Origin: a virus
Length of the DNA: 60,810 nucleotides
IMG/VR virus record: IMGVR_UViG_3300009545_000007
Coordinates: 1-60,810 of that record
Direction: 5' to 3' (one strand)
The translations under genes were made by a program, and so were the position numbers. Under the pieces are notes generated by a model. The model searched no databases, had not been told where the DNA came from, and saw only the letters and a program-made list of their open reading frames with translations. The stretch's first letter is position 1; each line of letters begins with the position of its first letter. This document shows positions 16,876-25,354 of this stretch, piece after piece.

Positions 16876-19446
16876 ATGACAACGCAATCATTCAGGCCAG
16901 TAGATTTTAATAACAACCCGCTTTCAAATATTGTGGTGGAAAACGTCACAAGCTTACCTGCGGCTGGTAACGAGGGCCGCTTGGTGTTGCTCACTACCGA
17001 CGACACTCTTTATTGGGATGACGGTACAACCTGGCAACCGGCCGGTAGTGGTGCCGGGGGTGGCGTTACCTCTGTTACTGCCAGCGCCCCAATAGCCAGC
17101 TCAGGCGGCACCACGCCTAACATATCACACAATACCTCTGGTGTGACCGCAGCCACCTATACCAACGCTACGGTTGCGGTAAATGCTACCGGGCATATCA
17201 CCAGCGCGTCAAGCGGTACGGCCCCGGTAACGAGTGTAAGCGGTACGACTCCAATCTCATCCAGTGGTGGCGCTACCCCTACCATTAGCCATGACAATTC
17301 GGGAGTTTCAGCCGCTACCTATACCTACGCCACCATTGATGTTGATGTGAAGGGCCACGTTACCGCAGCCAGCAATGGGACGGCCCCGGTTACAACCGTT
17401 ACCGCTACCAGCCCTATAGTGTCTTCTGGTGGCACTACGCCAAACCTTACCCACGCTACCAGCGGGGTATCTGCGGCAACCTATACCAATTCAACCGTCA
17501 CGGTGGACAATAAAGGCCACGTCACCAGTGCCTCAAGTGGCACCGCGCCCGTTACCAGCGTGTCAGGCACCGCACCAATTTCAAGCTCAGGTGGTACAAC
17601 TCCAACGATTACCCACGATGCCAGCGCCGTAACCCCTGGTAGTTACACCAGCGCAGATATTACGGTGGATGCCAAGGGGCACATCACAGCCGCCTCTAAT
17701 GGCTCAGGTGGTACGGTGCCGGATGCCTCGACTACCGTCAAGGGTATAACTAAACTTTCGGTTGCGCCTGTTAGTGGCACTAACCCAATAGCGGTTGGTG
17801 ACAACGATTCAAGAATGACCGATGCAAGAACTCCAACGGGCTCAGCTGGTGGGGATTTGAACGGCACCTACCCCAACCCTAGTGTCAATAAAGCTACTAC
17901 CTCAGTCTACGGCATTTCTAAATTAGCAACGGCCCCTGCTAGTGCGGGTGTGCCAATTGTGGTTGGGGATAATGATAGCCGTTTAACAGACTCTAGAACC
18001 CCTACGGGTAGCGCGGGCGGGGATTTGACGGGTACTTATCCAAATCCCACCCTCACAACCTCTGGTGTGAGCGCTGGTAGTTACACCAGTGCCAATATCA
18101 CGGTAGACGCTAAAGGGCGGGTTACTGCGGCGGCTAATGGGGCTGGTGGCGGCACTGTAACATCTGTAACCGGCACCGCCCCTATAGCCTCTAGTGGCGG
18201 CACTACGCCTGCTATATCGGTTGCCATTACTACCACCAACGATGGCGGGGCAGTCGTCAAACAATCCTCAACCCCGGGCACCGCTCAAACCGGACACAGC
18301 AATATTAACGGCACCGGCACCTTCGGCTCAAGCTCGAATACAGGCAAAGCGTTACTAGGCACTAATAACAGTTCTAGTAACGCTACCGCAGATTTAACCA
18401 ATGTCCACGCCACTGGCAACGCCCTGGTAGCGCAAAACAGCAGCACTACCATCGCGACTATTATTGGGGCTAATTCGAGTGCGGGGCCTGCTATTCAGGC
18501 CATATCAGCTACAGGTGGGATTGGTTTTACTGCCAGTTATAGCAACACATCTAATATGGCGGAATTTCGCAATAGTGGCGCTGGCAAGGGCGTGTTAGCA
18601 ACTTCTACCAGCGGTAACGCAGTTGACGCAACGGCCACGACTGGTAGTGCTGGTGTGTTTGCCAATAATGGCTCTGGAACTACTGTTACCGCCACCAATA
18701 GCGGGGCGGGGGATGGGGTACTCGGTACAACTGCCAATAACGCTCAGTTTGGCGTAAAGGCAACTAACACGGCCGGTACGGATGGGGCAGGCGCGGCCGC
18801 TAAGTTCGATGGCGGCACCCATACTATCGGGGTGATTGCCGTAACTAACCACGCCACTAAAACCGCAGTTGATGCCAGCAATGCCGGGGGTGGGCCAGGG
18901 ATTAAAGTTGATAGGCTGCAACTTGGTACAAGTTACTGGCTGGATAAAGGTTCAAGCTTTCCAGGTTCTCCTACTAGCGGCGACCAGTTTTACAGAACTG
19001 ACAGAAATCTACAGTATTACTACGATGGTACAAGGTGGCTGTCCACCACCCTATATTCCCTAAGCTTAGGGGTAATCAACGGGGCTGGTATTCCTTATAG
19101 CGCTGGTGGCGTAGTGAACTTCTCTGACCGCCCTTTTAACTACGATATGTATATCGTTGATTTTATGGCCAGGTTTCAGGTAGCGGCAACTTTCGATGTT
19201 ACTAACAACTGGAGTATCCAGTTACAACGGACTGATAGCTCGAACACCAATACCACTGTCAGTACCATTTCAACATGGGTAACGGCCCGAAGCGCTTCAA
19301 CCTTCTATTTTGATGTGAACGGGACAATCAACACAGTGGTAACGATTGCTAACGGGTGGCGGTTTATCGTCAATCTTGTAAAAAATGCCTCACCAGGGGC
19401 TATTACAATAGGTGTGCCCAGCATGACATACCGACTTGTGGGTTAG
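16876..19446 (+). CDS. Long repetitive tail fibre protein
   Basis: 856 aa. After a 60-residue N-terminal domain ('TLYWDDGTTWQPAG' motif, frequent in fibre proteins) come four tandem 54-residue repeats (about residues 64-279). Two 55-residue repeats of the 'VVGDNDSRLTDSRTPTGSAGGDL' type follow, a motif known from many fibres, then a long Ser/Thr/Asn/Ala beta-helix-like region. The end (from about residue 680: 'DRNLQYYYDGTRWLSTTLY') is a distinct globular domain likely to bind the receptor. The protein is Lys/Arg-poor and Thr/Ser-rich, as expected for a secreted beta-structured adhesin. Confidence 0.75.
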   Translation: MTTQSFRPVDFNNNPLSNIVVENVTSLPAAGNEGRLVLLTTDDTLYWDDGTTWQPAGSGAGGGVTSVTASAPIASSGGTTPNISHNTSGVTAATYTNATVAVNATGHITSASSGTAPVTSVSGTTPISSSGGATPTISHDNSGVSAATYTYATIDVDVKGHVTAASNGTAPVTTVTATSPIVSSGGTTPNLTHATSGVSAATYTNSTVTVDNKGHVTSASSGTAPVTSVSGTAPISSSGGTTPTITHDASAVTPGSYTSADITVDAKGHITAASNGSGGTVPDASTTVKGITKLSVAPVSGTNPIAVGDNDSRMTDARTPTGSAGGDLNGTYPNPSVNKATTSVYGISKLATAPASAGVPIVVGDNDSRLTDSRTPTGSAGGDLTGTYPNPTLTTSGVSAGSYTSANITVDAKGRVTAAANGAGGGTVTSVTGTAPIASSGGTTPAISVAITTTNDGGAVVKQSSTPGTAQTGHSNINGTGTFGSSSNTGKALLGTNNSSSNATADLTNVHATGNALVAQNSSTTIATIIGANSSAGPAIQAISATGGIGFTASYSNTSNMAEFRNSGAGKGVLATSTSGNAVDATATTGSAGVFANNGSGTTVTATNSGAGDGVLGTTANNAQFGVKATNTAGTDGAGAAAKFDGGTHTIGVIAVTNHATKTAVDASNAGGGPGIKVDRLQLGTSYWLDKGSSFPGSPTSGDQFYRTDRNLQYYYDGTRWLSTTLYSLSLGVINGAGIPYSAGGVVNFSDRPFNYDMYIVDFMARFQVAATFDVTNNWSIQLQRTDSSNTNTTVSTISTWVTARSASTFYFDVNGTINTVVTIANGWRFIVNLVKNASPGAITIGVPSMTYRLVG
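17065..17712 (+). repeat. Four tandem 162-bp repeats inside the fibre gene
   Basis: Units begin at 17065, 17227, 17389 and 17551, each exactly 162 bp and in frame (54 aa). All share the pattern 'SSGGTTP..SH...GVSAATYT...V.V..KGHVTAAS.GTAP'. Synonymous differences between units show they are old enough to have diverged at DNA level while the protein pattern was kept. Copy-number change by recombination would alter fibre length. Confidence 0.85.
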
Positions 19447-19483
19447 AAATTGACAGGGGTGCCGCCCCTCACCTAACCAAACT

Positions 19484-19582
19484 GTCAGGCCGGAATAGGT
19501 AAGGGAACGGCAATAACAATCATATAGAGACAATGTTGAACGTGTCAATTGCACATTTTGTAACAACATTGTTGGGCCTGAC
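19484..19582 (+). promoter_or_regulatory. Nested inverted repeats before the lysis genes
   Basis: GTCAGGCC (19484-19491) pairs with GGCCTGAC (19575-19582), and inside it ACAATGTTG (19530-19538) pairs with CAACATTGT (19564-19572). AGGGG/CCCCT at about 19456-19469 forms a further hairpin just after the fibre stop. The ~100-nt unit lies in the 159-nt gap between fibre and lysis genes and could be an RNA control element for lysis or a tiny insertion. Confidence 0.4.
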
Positions 19583-19605
19583 TTTAGAAACGCAGGTGCG
19601 TAACG

Positions 19606-20124
19606 ATGGATTTTAGTTTTTTATTCAAAGCTGAAACCTGGGGGGCAGTCTTTGGCGTAGGTAGTGCGGTAGTTGGCGGTTGGACCTTATTTTCAGCCAA
19701 GCGTAAAAAAACTGAAACTAAACACGAAGTTGATAAACAACTTAGTGAAACCGTTACCCCCATTATTCAGCATGTAGAAGAAAACAGGATAGCCCTCCAG
19801 GGCTTAAAAACCTTGATTGATGAGGTACAGTCCGAGAGAGATTACTATAAATCCGCACTGATAGCGGAACGTGAAGAACGCAAAAATGAATTAGCAAATC
19901 TTAAAGCTGAAATAGCTAAAATCAAACAGGAGCGCACCGCTGAAACCCTTGAAAATCAGGCTACCATCCAACAATTACAAACCGAACTCGATAGGGTAAA
20001 AACACAGCTTAACGCAACTTTGGCGCTTAACGAAGAATACTTGACTGAAAATAAACAGTTGAAAGCAAGAATTGATAAGCGCAGTACAGGTGAATTACGT
20101 GGCGAGTCACATGATACAAATTAA
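19606..20124 (+). CDS. Membrane-anchored coiled-coil protein (spanin or holin-accessory candidate)
   Basis: 172 aa. A single N-terminal hydrophobic segment (residues 11-29, 'GAVFGVGSAVVGGWTLFSA') is followed by a basic stop-transfer cluster and a ~130-residue coiled coil rich in Glu, Lys and Gln. This is the plan of an inner-membrane spanin, although no lipoprotein partner is visible. It is the first gene of the lysis cassette and overlaps the next by 14 nt. Confidence 0.45.
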   Translation: MDFSFLFKAETWGAVFGVGSAVVGGWTLFSAKRKKTETKHEVDKQLSETVTPIIQHVEENRIALQGLKTLIDEVQSERDYYKSALIAEREERKNELANLKAEIAKIKQERTAETLENQATIQQLQTELDRVKTQLNATLALNEEYLTENKQLKARIDKRSTGELRGESHDTN

Positions 20125-20437
20125 CCTGGACTATGGAACAATCAACCGTTTAGATGGTTTACTCTTATTTCTCATATGGGGGCTGAGTGCCTTTGATTTA
20201 ATTCGTCATTTCCCTAATCCCAATTGGGAAACACTAGCCGCCTTATTATTCTTAATAATGCTCAGGGCTTTATTTTTTGCCAGGTTGCCCGATGCATGGG
20301 GATTGACTGATTTCTCAGATCTTGTAGATGGCCCGGTGATTAGGTTTGTAACTTACTTCGCGGGGCTTGAGTTGATTGGTTACGGTTTGTGGGTACGGCA
20401 CTGTAAAAGGCAACGTAAAAAGTTATTGGAGATGTAA
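20111..20437 (+). CDS. Small polytopic membrane protein, holin-like
   Basis: 108 aa with three hydrophobic segments at about residues 14-30, 42-59 and 79-96, and a basic C-terminus ('WVRHCKRQRKKLLEM'). Three-helix membrane proteins with a charged tail next to an endolysin are typical class I holins. The ATG at 20111 lies inside the end of the preceding coiled-coil gene. Confidence 0.5.
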   Translation: MIQINLDYGTINRLDGLLLFLIWGLSAFDLIRHFPNPNWETLAALLFLIMLRALFFARLPDAWGLTDFSDLVDGPVIRFVTYFAGLELIGYGLWVRHCKRQRKKLLEM

Positions 20438-20441
20438 AAGA

Positions 20442-20714
20442 ATGATTGATTTACTAAAAGAGTTTGTAATAACCTACAAACCTTTTATCGAGACTTTGAT
20501 TATAGGCGGGCTAGGCGCTGCAGTCGATGCTATCATTTTAGCTTTAACCGATGGAAAGCCGGATGGCAGCATATTCGCAATTGTGAATGTAGGGGTCTTA
20601 GCCTTCCTCAGCTATTGCACATCAAAAGGACGTGAGCTTGTGGCTAAGGATGTGCAAGCCGAGGCTGACAAGCGGGTGGCCGAAGTGCAAGCACCGTCAA
20701 ACACTAACTTTTAG
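20442..20714 (+). CDS. Holin-like two-helix membrane protein
   Basis: 90 aa with two membrane helices at about 18-35 and 45-60, a short loop containing 'DGKPDGS', and a charged helical tail. Resembles phage holins of the phi LC3/r1t kind. Four bases separate it from the previous membrane protein, whose stop codon region provides GGAGATG as ribosome binding site. One of this gene and its neighbour is likely the holin, the other an antiholin or accessory. Confidence 0.5.
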   Translation: MIDLLKEFVITYKPFIETLIIGGLGAAVDAIILALTDGKPDGSIFAIVNVGVLAFLSYCTSKGRELVAKDVQAEADKRVAEVQAPSNTNF

Positions 20715-20723
20715 GAGGTACTT

Positions 20724-20981
20724 ATGTATTGGGGGTATGTTCCGCAGTTACCCGGTGGTATTCAGGTTCAACCGTGGCATGGGATTATCCCGCCACCCGA
20801 ACAGAACCACACCCATTGCCCGCATTGCGGCGAAGCTATCTATCATAAAGCTACGCCTTATTGGAGCGGGCCGGCTTGGGTTGTTACCACTAACACCACT
20901 ATTGATTGGGGCCGGACTAACGAGGCTGATAGCGGTAATACTGGAAACCTGACTTTTAGTTCATCGGAGGTAGTGAAATGA
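20724..20981 (+). CDS. Hypothetical protein with CxxC zinc site
   Basis: 85 aa with AGGAGG 8 nt before the ATG. The sequence 'QNHTHCPHCGEAIYHKA' offers His and two Cys for metal binding. The N-terminus is Pro/Tyr/Trp-rich and the C-terminus Thr/Asn-rich. Located in the lysis cassette; role unknown. Confidence 0.45.
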   Translation: MYWGYVPQLPGGIQVQPWHGIIPPPEQNHTHCPHCGEAIYHKATPYWSGPAWVVTTNTTIDWGRTNEADSGNTGNLTFSSSEVVK

Positions 20982-21175
20982 TATTCACATGGAAAGGCGC
21001 GACTTTTATCGCTAGTTTGATTTGCTTAGCACTTGCCGCACTTAGTGCCTTTGCTGGCAACCTGAGTTATCCGGCAACCCCGGCGCCAGCTAACCCTTGG
21101 TTTACCAGATTTGGCGGGTTCTTTTTCGTGCTTGGAGTACTTTTGTGGGAAATTTCAGACCACATCAATGTTTAA
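20978..21175 (+). CDS. Small two-helix membrane protein
   Basis: 65 aa with hydrophobic helices at about residues 8-26 and 43-60, separated by a Pro-rich loop. ATGA overlap with the previous gene and TCGGAGG upstream. A third candidate for holin or antiholin function in this lysis cassette. Confidence 0.45.
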   Translation: MIFTWKGATFIASLICLALAALSAFAGNLSYPATPAPANPWFTRFGGFFFVLGVLLWEISDHINV

Positions 21176-21210
21176 TCCGTTTGCCACATAAACAGGTTTA
21201 GGAGGTAAAC

Positions 21211-21489
21211 ATGAGTTTGCAATGTAGATTAGTAGATATTCACGAAATCAGGGCTAAAGGTGAGCAAGTGCAACCCGGTGACATGTGGTATTACGGCAAA
21301 ACGCTGGTAATCAAGTTACCCTGTGGCGATGATTGGGCACCTGTACATCCTAACGGTGCCGGTTGGGATATTACCGGAGAGCCGCCAAATATTACCGCAA
21401 GCCCTTCGATTATGGATGAACATTATCACGGCTGGCTAAAAGACGGCGTGTTCAGTGATGATACGGACGGTAGAACCTATGGTGGATAA
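21211..21489 (+). CDS. DUF6527-like small protein
   Basis: 92 aa with TTTAGGAGG before the start. The pattern 'PGDMWYYGKTLVIKLPCG' then 'WDITGEPPNITASPSI' and 'YHGWLKDG' matches the small DUF6527-type family found in phages and bacterial gene clusters. Members are thought to bind metal through the conserved Cys/His. Some relatives are reported with ubiquitin-like gene clusters as peptidases, but this copy has no such neighbours. Role here unknown. Confidence 0.45.
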   Translation: MSLQCRLVDIHEIRAKGEQVQPGDMWYYGKTLVIKLPCGDDWAPVHPNGAGWDITGEPPNITASPSIMDEHYHGWLKDGVFSDDTDGRTYGG

Positions 21490-21727
21490 AAGGTTAAAGC
21501 CCGCACGACTTGTGCCGATAGCCCAAATCCTGACAGAAGAAATTCATGCTAGAGGTTGGACTATTCAACAGTTTGCCGAAGAACTAGATTTGGATGAGCA
21601 GTTAGCGCAGGGGCTATTCTTTGGCGCTTACCGTATGCATCCAGATTTAGCCGATAGAGTAGGCAAAGCCTTTGGCACTAGCGGGGAAATGTGGACTAAT
21701 TTCTTTAGGCCGTATGATGAGGACTAG
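21479..21727 (+). CDS. HigA-like helix-turn-helix protein
   Basis: 82 aa. 'LTEEIHARGWTIQQFAEELDLDEQLAQGLFFG' followed by 'LADRVGKAFGTSGEMWTNFF' matches the HigA/VapI antitoxin fold, including the AFGTS..MW motif. No HigB-like toxin lies beside it; the overlapping upstream gene is of another family. It may act as a lone transcriptional regulator. The ATG at 21479 overlaps the upstream gene by 11 nt. An earlier in-frame ATG at 21455 is also possible. Confidence 0.6.
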   Translation: MVDKRLKPARLVPIAQILTEEIHARGWTIQQFAEELDLDEQLAQGLFFGAYRMHPDLADRVGKAFGTSGEMWTNFFRPYDED

Positions 21728-21741
21728 ATTGGCTGGTAACT

Positions 21742-21972
21742 TTGTTTGTCGAGCAAGATAGGTTAAACCGAATTGCCCGCGCTGAGAGATTTAGAAACGA
21801 TGCTGTTAGAAATGGTACTGGATGCAAAACTTGCCGCTGTGACTATTCCGGCGTTAGATGGGTAAAAGAAGAATTGGTTAATGGGGTGTGTAGCACGTGC
21901 CGCCTGCGCGGGAACCGGCTACCACAAGTTTACTATACAGATGAAATTACGGGTTATAGCCTGGATGCTTAG
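21742..21972 (+). CDS. Hypothetical zinc-finger protein
   Basis: 76 aa from a TTG start, with 'CKTCRCDYSG' and 'NGVCSTCRLRG' giving a four-cysteine zinc ribbon at about residues 27-55. It sits between the HigA-like and endolysin genes. The start is uncertain because no strong ribosome binding site is present. Function unknown. Confidence 0.4.
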   Translation: MFVEQDRLNRIARAERFRNDAVRNGTGCKTCRCDYSGVRWVKEELVNGVCSTCRLRGNRLPQVYYTDEITGYSLDA

Positions 21973-21981
21973 GAGGGATTG

Positions 21982-22770
21982 ATGGCACTTAAAGAACCAC
22001 CAATTGTATATAGACTATTGGACGGTAGGTCTACCGACCCGGCTAGAAAAAGGCCATCATGGGCTAAACCCCGTTTGATTGTTTGTCACATCCAGCAGGG
22101 AACTAATGACCTACATGACTACTGGAACGGCTCAAATATAGATGCTGATTGTACTGTGTGGTGCCAGCAGTCAGGAATATTGAACCGTTTTTTGCTGGAT
22201 GATGTGACACCCTGGACTAATGGTGACACTAGTAATCCAACCCTATCCAATCCGGTGATTAACGACATCTACATAAACAAAATACCGATTTATGGTCCTG
22301 CACCTAATGGCACTGGCATATTCAACCATTACAGCTTAACCGTCGAACACCAGGGCTTTGACTATACTGGAATAACAGCAGCGCAAGCGGAAAGCACTGC
22401 GCAAATGGCGGCTTACTGGTGTTCAATCTACAATCTTGACCCTATGGTTAGCATCGTTGGGCATCGGGATATTGGCAAGAAAACCTGCCCAGGTGCTAAG
22501 TTTCCACTTGAACAAGTTAGAGCTAGAACAAAGGAGTTATTAACCGCTATGAACCCCAACCCTTACAATTACGCCGTTGGAAAAGGTTTTTTAGATTATC
22601 TAAAAGATGTGATCCACGAGCAAGCCGCCACCGAAGAACGATACATTAAAAATGCGCCCGGTGGGGTTAGCGTTTTAAGAACGATGCAAGGTAGTCTTTT
22701 AATGGCTACTCAGGATATAGCGCCTGGCGGCTCTTACCTGCCAAGTTGGACAATTACCAAACTGGCCTGA
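21982..22770 (+). CDS. Endolysin, N-acetylmuramoyl-L-alanine amidase
   Basis: 262 aa. An Amidase_2 (type 2, PGRP-like) domain spans about residues 20-190: 'LIVCHIQQGT' supplies the first zinc histidine, 'LTVEHQGF' the conserved Glu/His stretch, and 'VGHRDIGKKTCPGAKFP' the classical GHRD..K..CPG end with the last zinc ligands. It cuts the bond between muramic acid and the peptide stem. The C-terminal ~70 residues are not a recognised wall-binding repeat. TTAGGAGGGATTG precedes the ATG. There is no signal peptide, so release through a holin is expected. Last gene of the late operon. Confidence 0.85.
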   Translation: MALKEPPIVYRLLDGRSTDPARKRPSWAKPRLIVCHIQQGTNDLHDYWNGSNIDADCTVWCQQSGILNRFLLDDVTPWTNGDTSNPTLSNPVINDIYINKIPIYGPAPNGTGIFNHYSLTVEHQGFDYTGITAAQAESTAQMAAYWCSIYNLDPMVSIVGHRDIGKKTCPGAKFPLEQVRARTKELLTAMNPNPYNYAVGKGFLDYLKDVIHEQAATEERYIKNAPGGVSVLRTMQGSLLMATQDIAPGGSYLPSWTITKLA

Positions 22771-22878
22771 AATATACCCAACTCTCTCATTCTCTCCCAC
22801 CCGCGCCCCTCTTGCTTCACTCCCGAGGCAAGGGCGTGGCGCGGGTAATCTCTCCATTTTAAGCTTCATTTTCAGCAC

Positions 22879-22909
22879 AAAAGCCACTAAACTGCGGTGG
22901 CTTCTTTTT
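22879..22909. terminator. Bidirectional terminator between late and leftward operons
   Basis: AAGCCAC (22881-22887) pairs with GTGGCTT (22897-22903). CTTTTT follows on the plus strand, and the minus strand has TTTTGTG after the stem. It closes the rightward late transcript after the endolysin and the leftward operon that ends at 22908. Confidence 0.75.
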
Positions 22910-23336
22910 ATCCCACTAAACCAAATTCTTTATTCATTCGTTCTCGCCACGTCTTAGACTTTTGCCCTGATGCCAATTGTTCAATTATCTTCAATCGTAC
23001 CGCTTCTACATAGGGCTGATTGTACGATTCAGGGTTATATGTCCCAACCAAATCAATTGCTTGTTTTGGCGTATCAATAAAAGTCGATTTAGCACTGGAC
23101 TGGCAATCCCAACCCGTATAATCACAACCGCCCTGTAAATAAACCATCCTTTTATCAATCAGGCGCAAAATCCAAACCCAATCCCGTTCATCACCTTCAC
23201 CTTGATAAACAGCTAGTACCTTATCTATATCAGGAAGTCCAAAACCGTCTTGCGGGTTCTCATGCAAACATGCCGTTAAATCCCAATCAATACCCTTTTC
23301 GATATCCGCATATTCGTAATAAGCTTTTTCTTCCAT
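22908..23336 (-). CDS. Hypothetical protein
   Basis: 142 aa, acidic and aromatic. The 'WILRLIDKRMVYLQGGCDYTGWDCQS' segment is reminiscent of small phage proteins of unknown role that describe a Trp/Cys-rich beta-sheet. AAGGGG stands ahead of the ATG. Last gene of the leftward operon; its stop touches the terminator stem. Confidence 0.5.
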   Translation of the reverse strand: MEEKAYYEYADIEKGIDWDLTACLHENPQDGFGLPDIDKVLAVYQGEGDERDWVWILRLIDKRMVYLQGGCDYTGWDCQSSAKSTFIDTPKQAIDLVGTYNPESYNQPYVEAVRLKIIEQLASGQKSKTWRERMNKEFGLVG

Positions 23337-23340
23337 TGCC

Positions 23341-23652
23341 TTACCCCTTCTTACTGTTCAATACCTGATTAACCAGTGCTATAGCCGCCTTGTGGCCTTC
23401 TAGCGCTTCCTGTTCGGTGCTATAGCGTTCTTGCCACTCATCAAGCTCTGGTATGCCATCACAAAATATCATAGTTTCAAATATCAAGGGCGGGCCGTCC
23501 CTGAAATTATGATTTACTCCTAGCCAAACGGTTGATACTAAGATACCTTCATAATCTGTCCTATCAACTATTTTATAATTTTCATCCTCTAAAAGCCTGC
23601 CCAACTCATTTATGCCGATAGGCTCACCTTGCCTATTGTAATAATAGCTCAT
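23341..23652 (-). CDS. Conserved phage small protein ('TVWLG.NH' family)
   Basis: 103 aa. 'GILVSTVWLGVNHNFRDGPPLIFETMIF' and 'ERYSTEQEALEGHKAA' match a small protein family found in many unrelated phages and some plasmids, without assigned function. GGGGAGTAGGGG precedes the start. The motif order suggests a beta-hairpin then a helical C-terminus. Confidence 0.6.
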   Translation of the reverse strand: MSYYYNRQGEPIGINELGRLLEDENYKIVDRTDYEGILVSTVWLGVNHNFRDGPPLIFETMIFCDGIPELDEWQERYSTEQEALEGHKAAIALVNQVLNSKKG

Positions 23653-23677
23653 AACCCCTACTCCCCTTTCAACTTAT

Positions 23678-23929
23678 TTATGGCAAGCAGTCCAGTAATT
23701 TAGAAATATCATCAATTTTGTCTTTCAAAGAGGCTCTTAATCTCTCAATTTCTGCCTGCTGTGCTTCCTCAAGTGTTTTGTAATGCGGGCCATTGTAGTA
23801 GGAATAATACTCATCATTCTCTTTTAACACCTGGCCGCTTACGGTTGTGGCGGTTTTTAGCCACCAGACCTCAGTTATAGAACTCCTCAAATAAAACTTA
23901 CCTCTCACAAGGTCTTGTTTTTCCCACAC
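23678..23929 (-). CDS. Hypothetical protein
   Basis: 83 aa from GTG, with AGGAGG 8 nt upstream. The N-terminal half predicts as beta-strands with several Trp/Tyr; the C-terminal half is a coiled coil ('LEEAQQAEIERLRASLKDKIDDI'). Function unknown. Confidence 0.5.
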   Translation of the reverse strand: MWEKQDLVRGKFYLRSSITEVWWLKTATTVSGQVLKENDEYYSYYNGPHYKTLEEAQQAEIERLRASLKDKIDDISKLLDCLP

Positions 23930-23938
23930 TTAAACCTC

Positions 23939-24397
23939 CTACCCTAGCGCCTCAATTGCGTTAGCGCCTTCACGAAGGGCGTTAGCTTTGTCCAGACACG
24001 TGTAATAAGGCGCTGGCCCATAACTATCAAGTGCTTTATCAGCCTGTAACGAATAATCATCCGCCATAGCATCCAACCGCTCTTTAGCCTCCTGCAAAGC
24101 CTCGGCGCGGCCTGCCTTAAACGATGCTTCTTTTTCCTTTTGCAAGGTGATTGCAAACAGTTCGTTTCTGGTTTCAAACAACAAGCATAGCATTATTACC
24201 GAGTGGCAAGCCCGGCAGTGTTTTTGGTCAGGGCTTCCATCGGTAGCCAGTCTATAGCACTTCGCACATAAAACCCACACTCTAAGGTGAGCGGGGCATT
24301 TCAAAGTATTATCACCCTCTGGCACCAATCGGGTATCACAGGTCGGGCAATGCTCGATAAAAGTCTTTTCCCTGATAATCTCAGCAATATTAAACAT
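23939..24397 (-). CDS. Zinc-ribbon protein with helical tail
   Basis: 152 aa. Cysteine pairs 'CPTCDTR', 'CPAHLRVWVLCAKC' and 'KHCRACHS' in residues 17-65 could bind two zinc ions. A long helix rich in Ala/Glu/Lys follows. Its leader AGGAGGTAGTTGGATG is identical to that of the next upstream gene. Possibly DNA- or RNA-binding; no family recognised. Confidence 0.5.
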   Translation of the reverse strand: MFNIAEIIREKTFIEHCPTCDTRLVPEGDNTLKCPAHLRVWVLCAKCYRLATDGSPDQKHCRACHSVIMLCLLFETRNELFAITLQKEKEASFKAGRAEALQEAKERLDAMADDYSLQADKALDSYGPAPYYTCLDKANALREGANAIEALG

Positions 24398-24408
24398 CCA
24401 ACTACCTC

Positions 24409-24780
24409 CTAAACCTGTTTTGCCTTATCCCGGACATTAACCAGAAGTGTCATAACCAGATTTTCTTTGGTTTCAGTTATAACTTGAAAATCTCCCCAAT
24501 AAGGCGGTTCATCTGCCCGGTAGTTAAATACCCGGTGTGACCATTCCCTAATATCTTCGGTACATTGCCAGCCTTGCCGTTTTAAGCGAGTGCAATACAC
24601 CCTGTAAACCCGCCAAACATCTCTAAATAAAACCTCCTCTGGCAATTCTTGAAAACGCTTTTTCCAGGGTATTTCTACCCAAAGGGGCGGCTCAATGTCT
24701 AGCACTATGGAAGGGCTAATTATAGGGAAGCCCCTATTACCTACCCCTATCCCGTATAATTCAGTAATCCCAAAGTTCAT
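24409..24780 (-). CDS. Hypothetical protein
   Basis: 123 aa, basic and Trp-rich, no motif recognised. Shares the 16-nt leader AGGAGGTAGTTGGATG with the following gene, so the ribosome binding sites of these genes were probably duplicated with them or copied. Confidence 0.45.
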   Translation of the reverse strand: MNFGITELYGIGVGNRGFPIISPSIVLDIEPPLWVEIPWKKRFQELPEEVLFRDVWRVYRVYCTRLKRQGWQCTEDIREWSHRVFNYRADEPPYWGDFQVITETKENLVMTLLVNVRDKAKQV

Positions 24781-24812
24781 CCAACTACCTCCTGCCGCCG
24801 TGGGTGGGGCGG

Positions 24813-25115
24813 TTATCTTATGTTCTTAGATTCGGTGTCATAGGAAACATCCATCACCAGATGGAAATAACCCAAACCCGCCTCACTCGGTAATATTTGC
24901 CAGGTGTTAAGTACGGGCTGGATAATCCAAAAATCCTCAGTGTCAATATTAGAGCAAATCGGCTCGTAAGTGGATAAATCACCTATAACAGTATTCAGAA
25001 TATCGCCAGCTTGCTTAATCCCAATGTGTTCGCACACTATAAAATCTCTATGCATAACCCTCACCCCTGCTTTGAAGCCCGCGCACTTGTGGCGGCGGGC
25101 CGCTGCTTTTTCCAT
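24813..25115 (-). CDS. Hypothetical protein
   Basis: 100 aa when started at the ATG that overlaps the upstream stop (TAATG at 25117-25113). A start 8 codons earlier is possible. Mixed alpha/beta, several Cys/His. The coupling pattern matches the rest of the operon. Function unknown. Confidence 0.45.
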   Translation of the reverse strand: MEKAAARRHKCAGFKAGVRVMHRDFIVCEHIGIKQAGDILNTVIGDLSTYEPICSNIDTEDFWIIQPVLNTWQILPSEAGLGYFHLVMDVSYDTESKNIR

Positions 25116-25354
25116 TACCTGGTTGATACAGGTTCCCATATTTCAGCACAGTAGCAGCATAAGGCTTTTGCGTAACGAGCCTCTACTTTGCCGCACTTAC
25201 TGCATAGGCGTACAGGGTTGGCTACCATTCGCCACTTTTCAAGCCATTCCTTAGCCGCCAGGCGGCGTTCAGCGCACCGCTCTTGCTTCAAATTATACTC
25301 AGCTTCGTCGGTTAAGCCAACATAGATTTTGCTGGCTGGTAGTTGGGTTGCCAT
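25115..25354 (-). CDS. Hypothetical zinc-ribbon protein
   Basis: 79 aa. 'RLCSKCGKVEARYAKALCCYCAEIW' in the C-terminal half is a four-cysteine ribbon. The N-terminus is helical and basic. Start and stop overlap both neighbours by one base (TAATG). Function unknown. Confidence 0.5.
   Translation of the reverse strand: MATQLPASKIYVGLTDEAEYNLKQERCAERRLAAKEWLEKWRMVANPVRLCSKCGKVEARYAKALCCYCAEIWEPVSTR

Noticed and set aside
17065-17712. CRISPR-like array in the fibre gene
   Set aside because: The period is 162 bp, in frame, and the whole unit is repeated protein sequence; there are no unique spacers.
18595-18921. 108-codon minus-strand frame in the fibre gene
   Set aside because: Antisense shadow in repetitive, GC-biased fibre DNA, without signals of its own.
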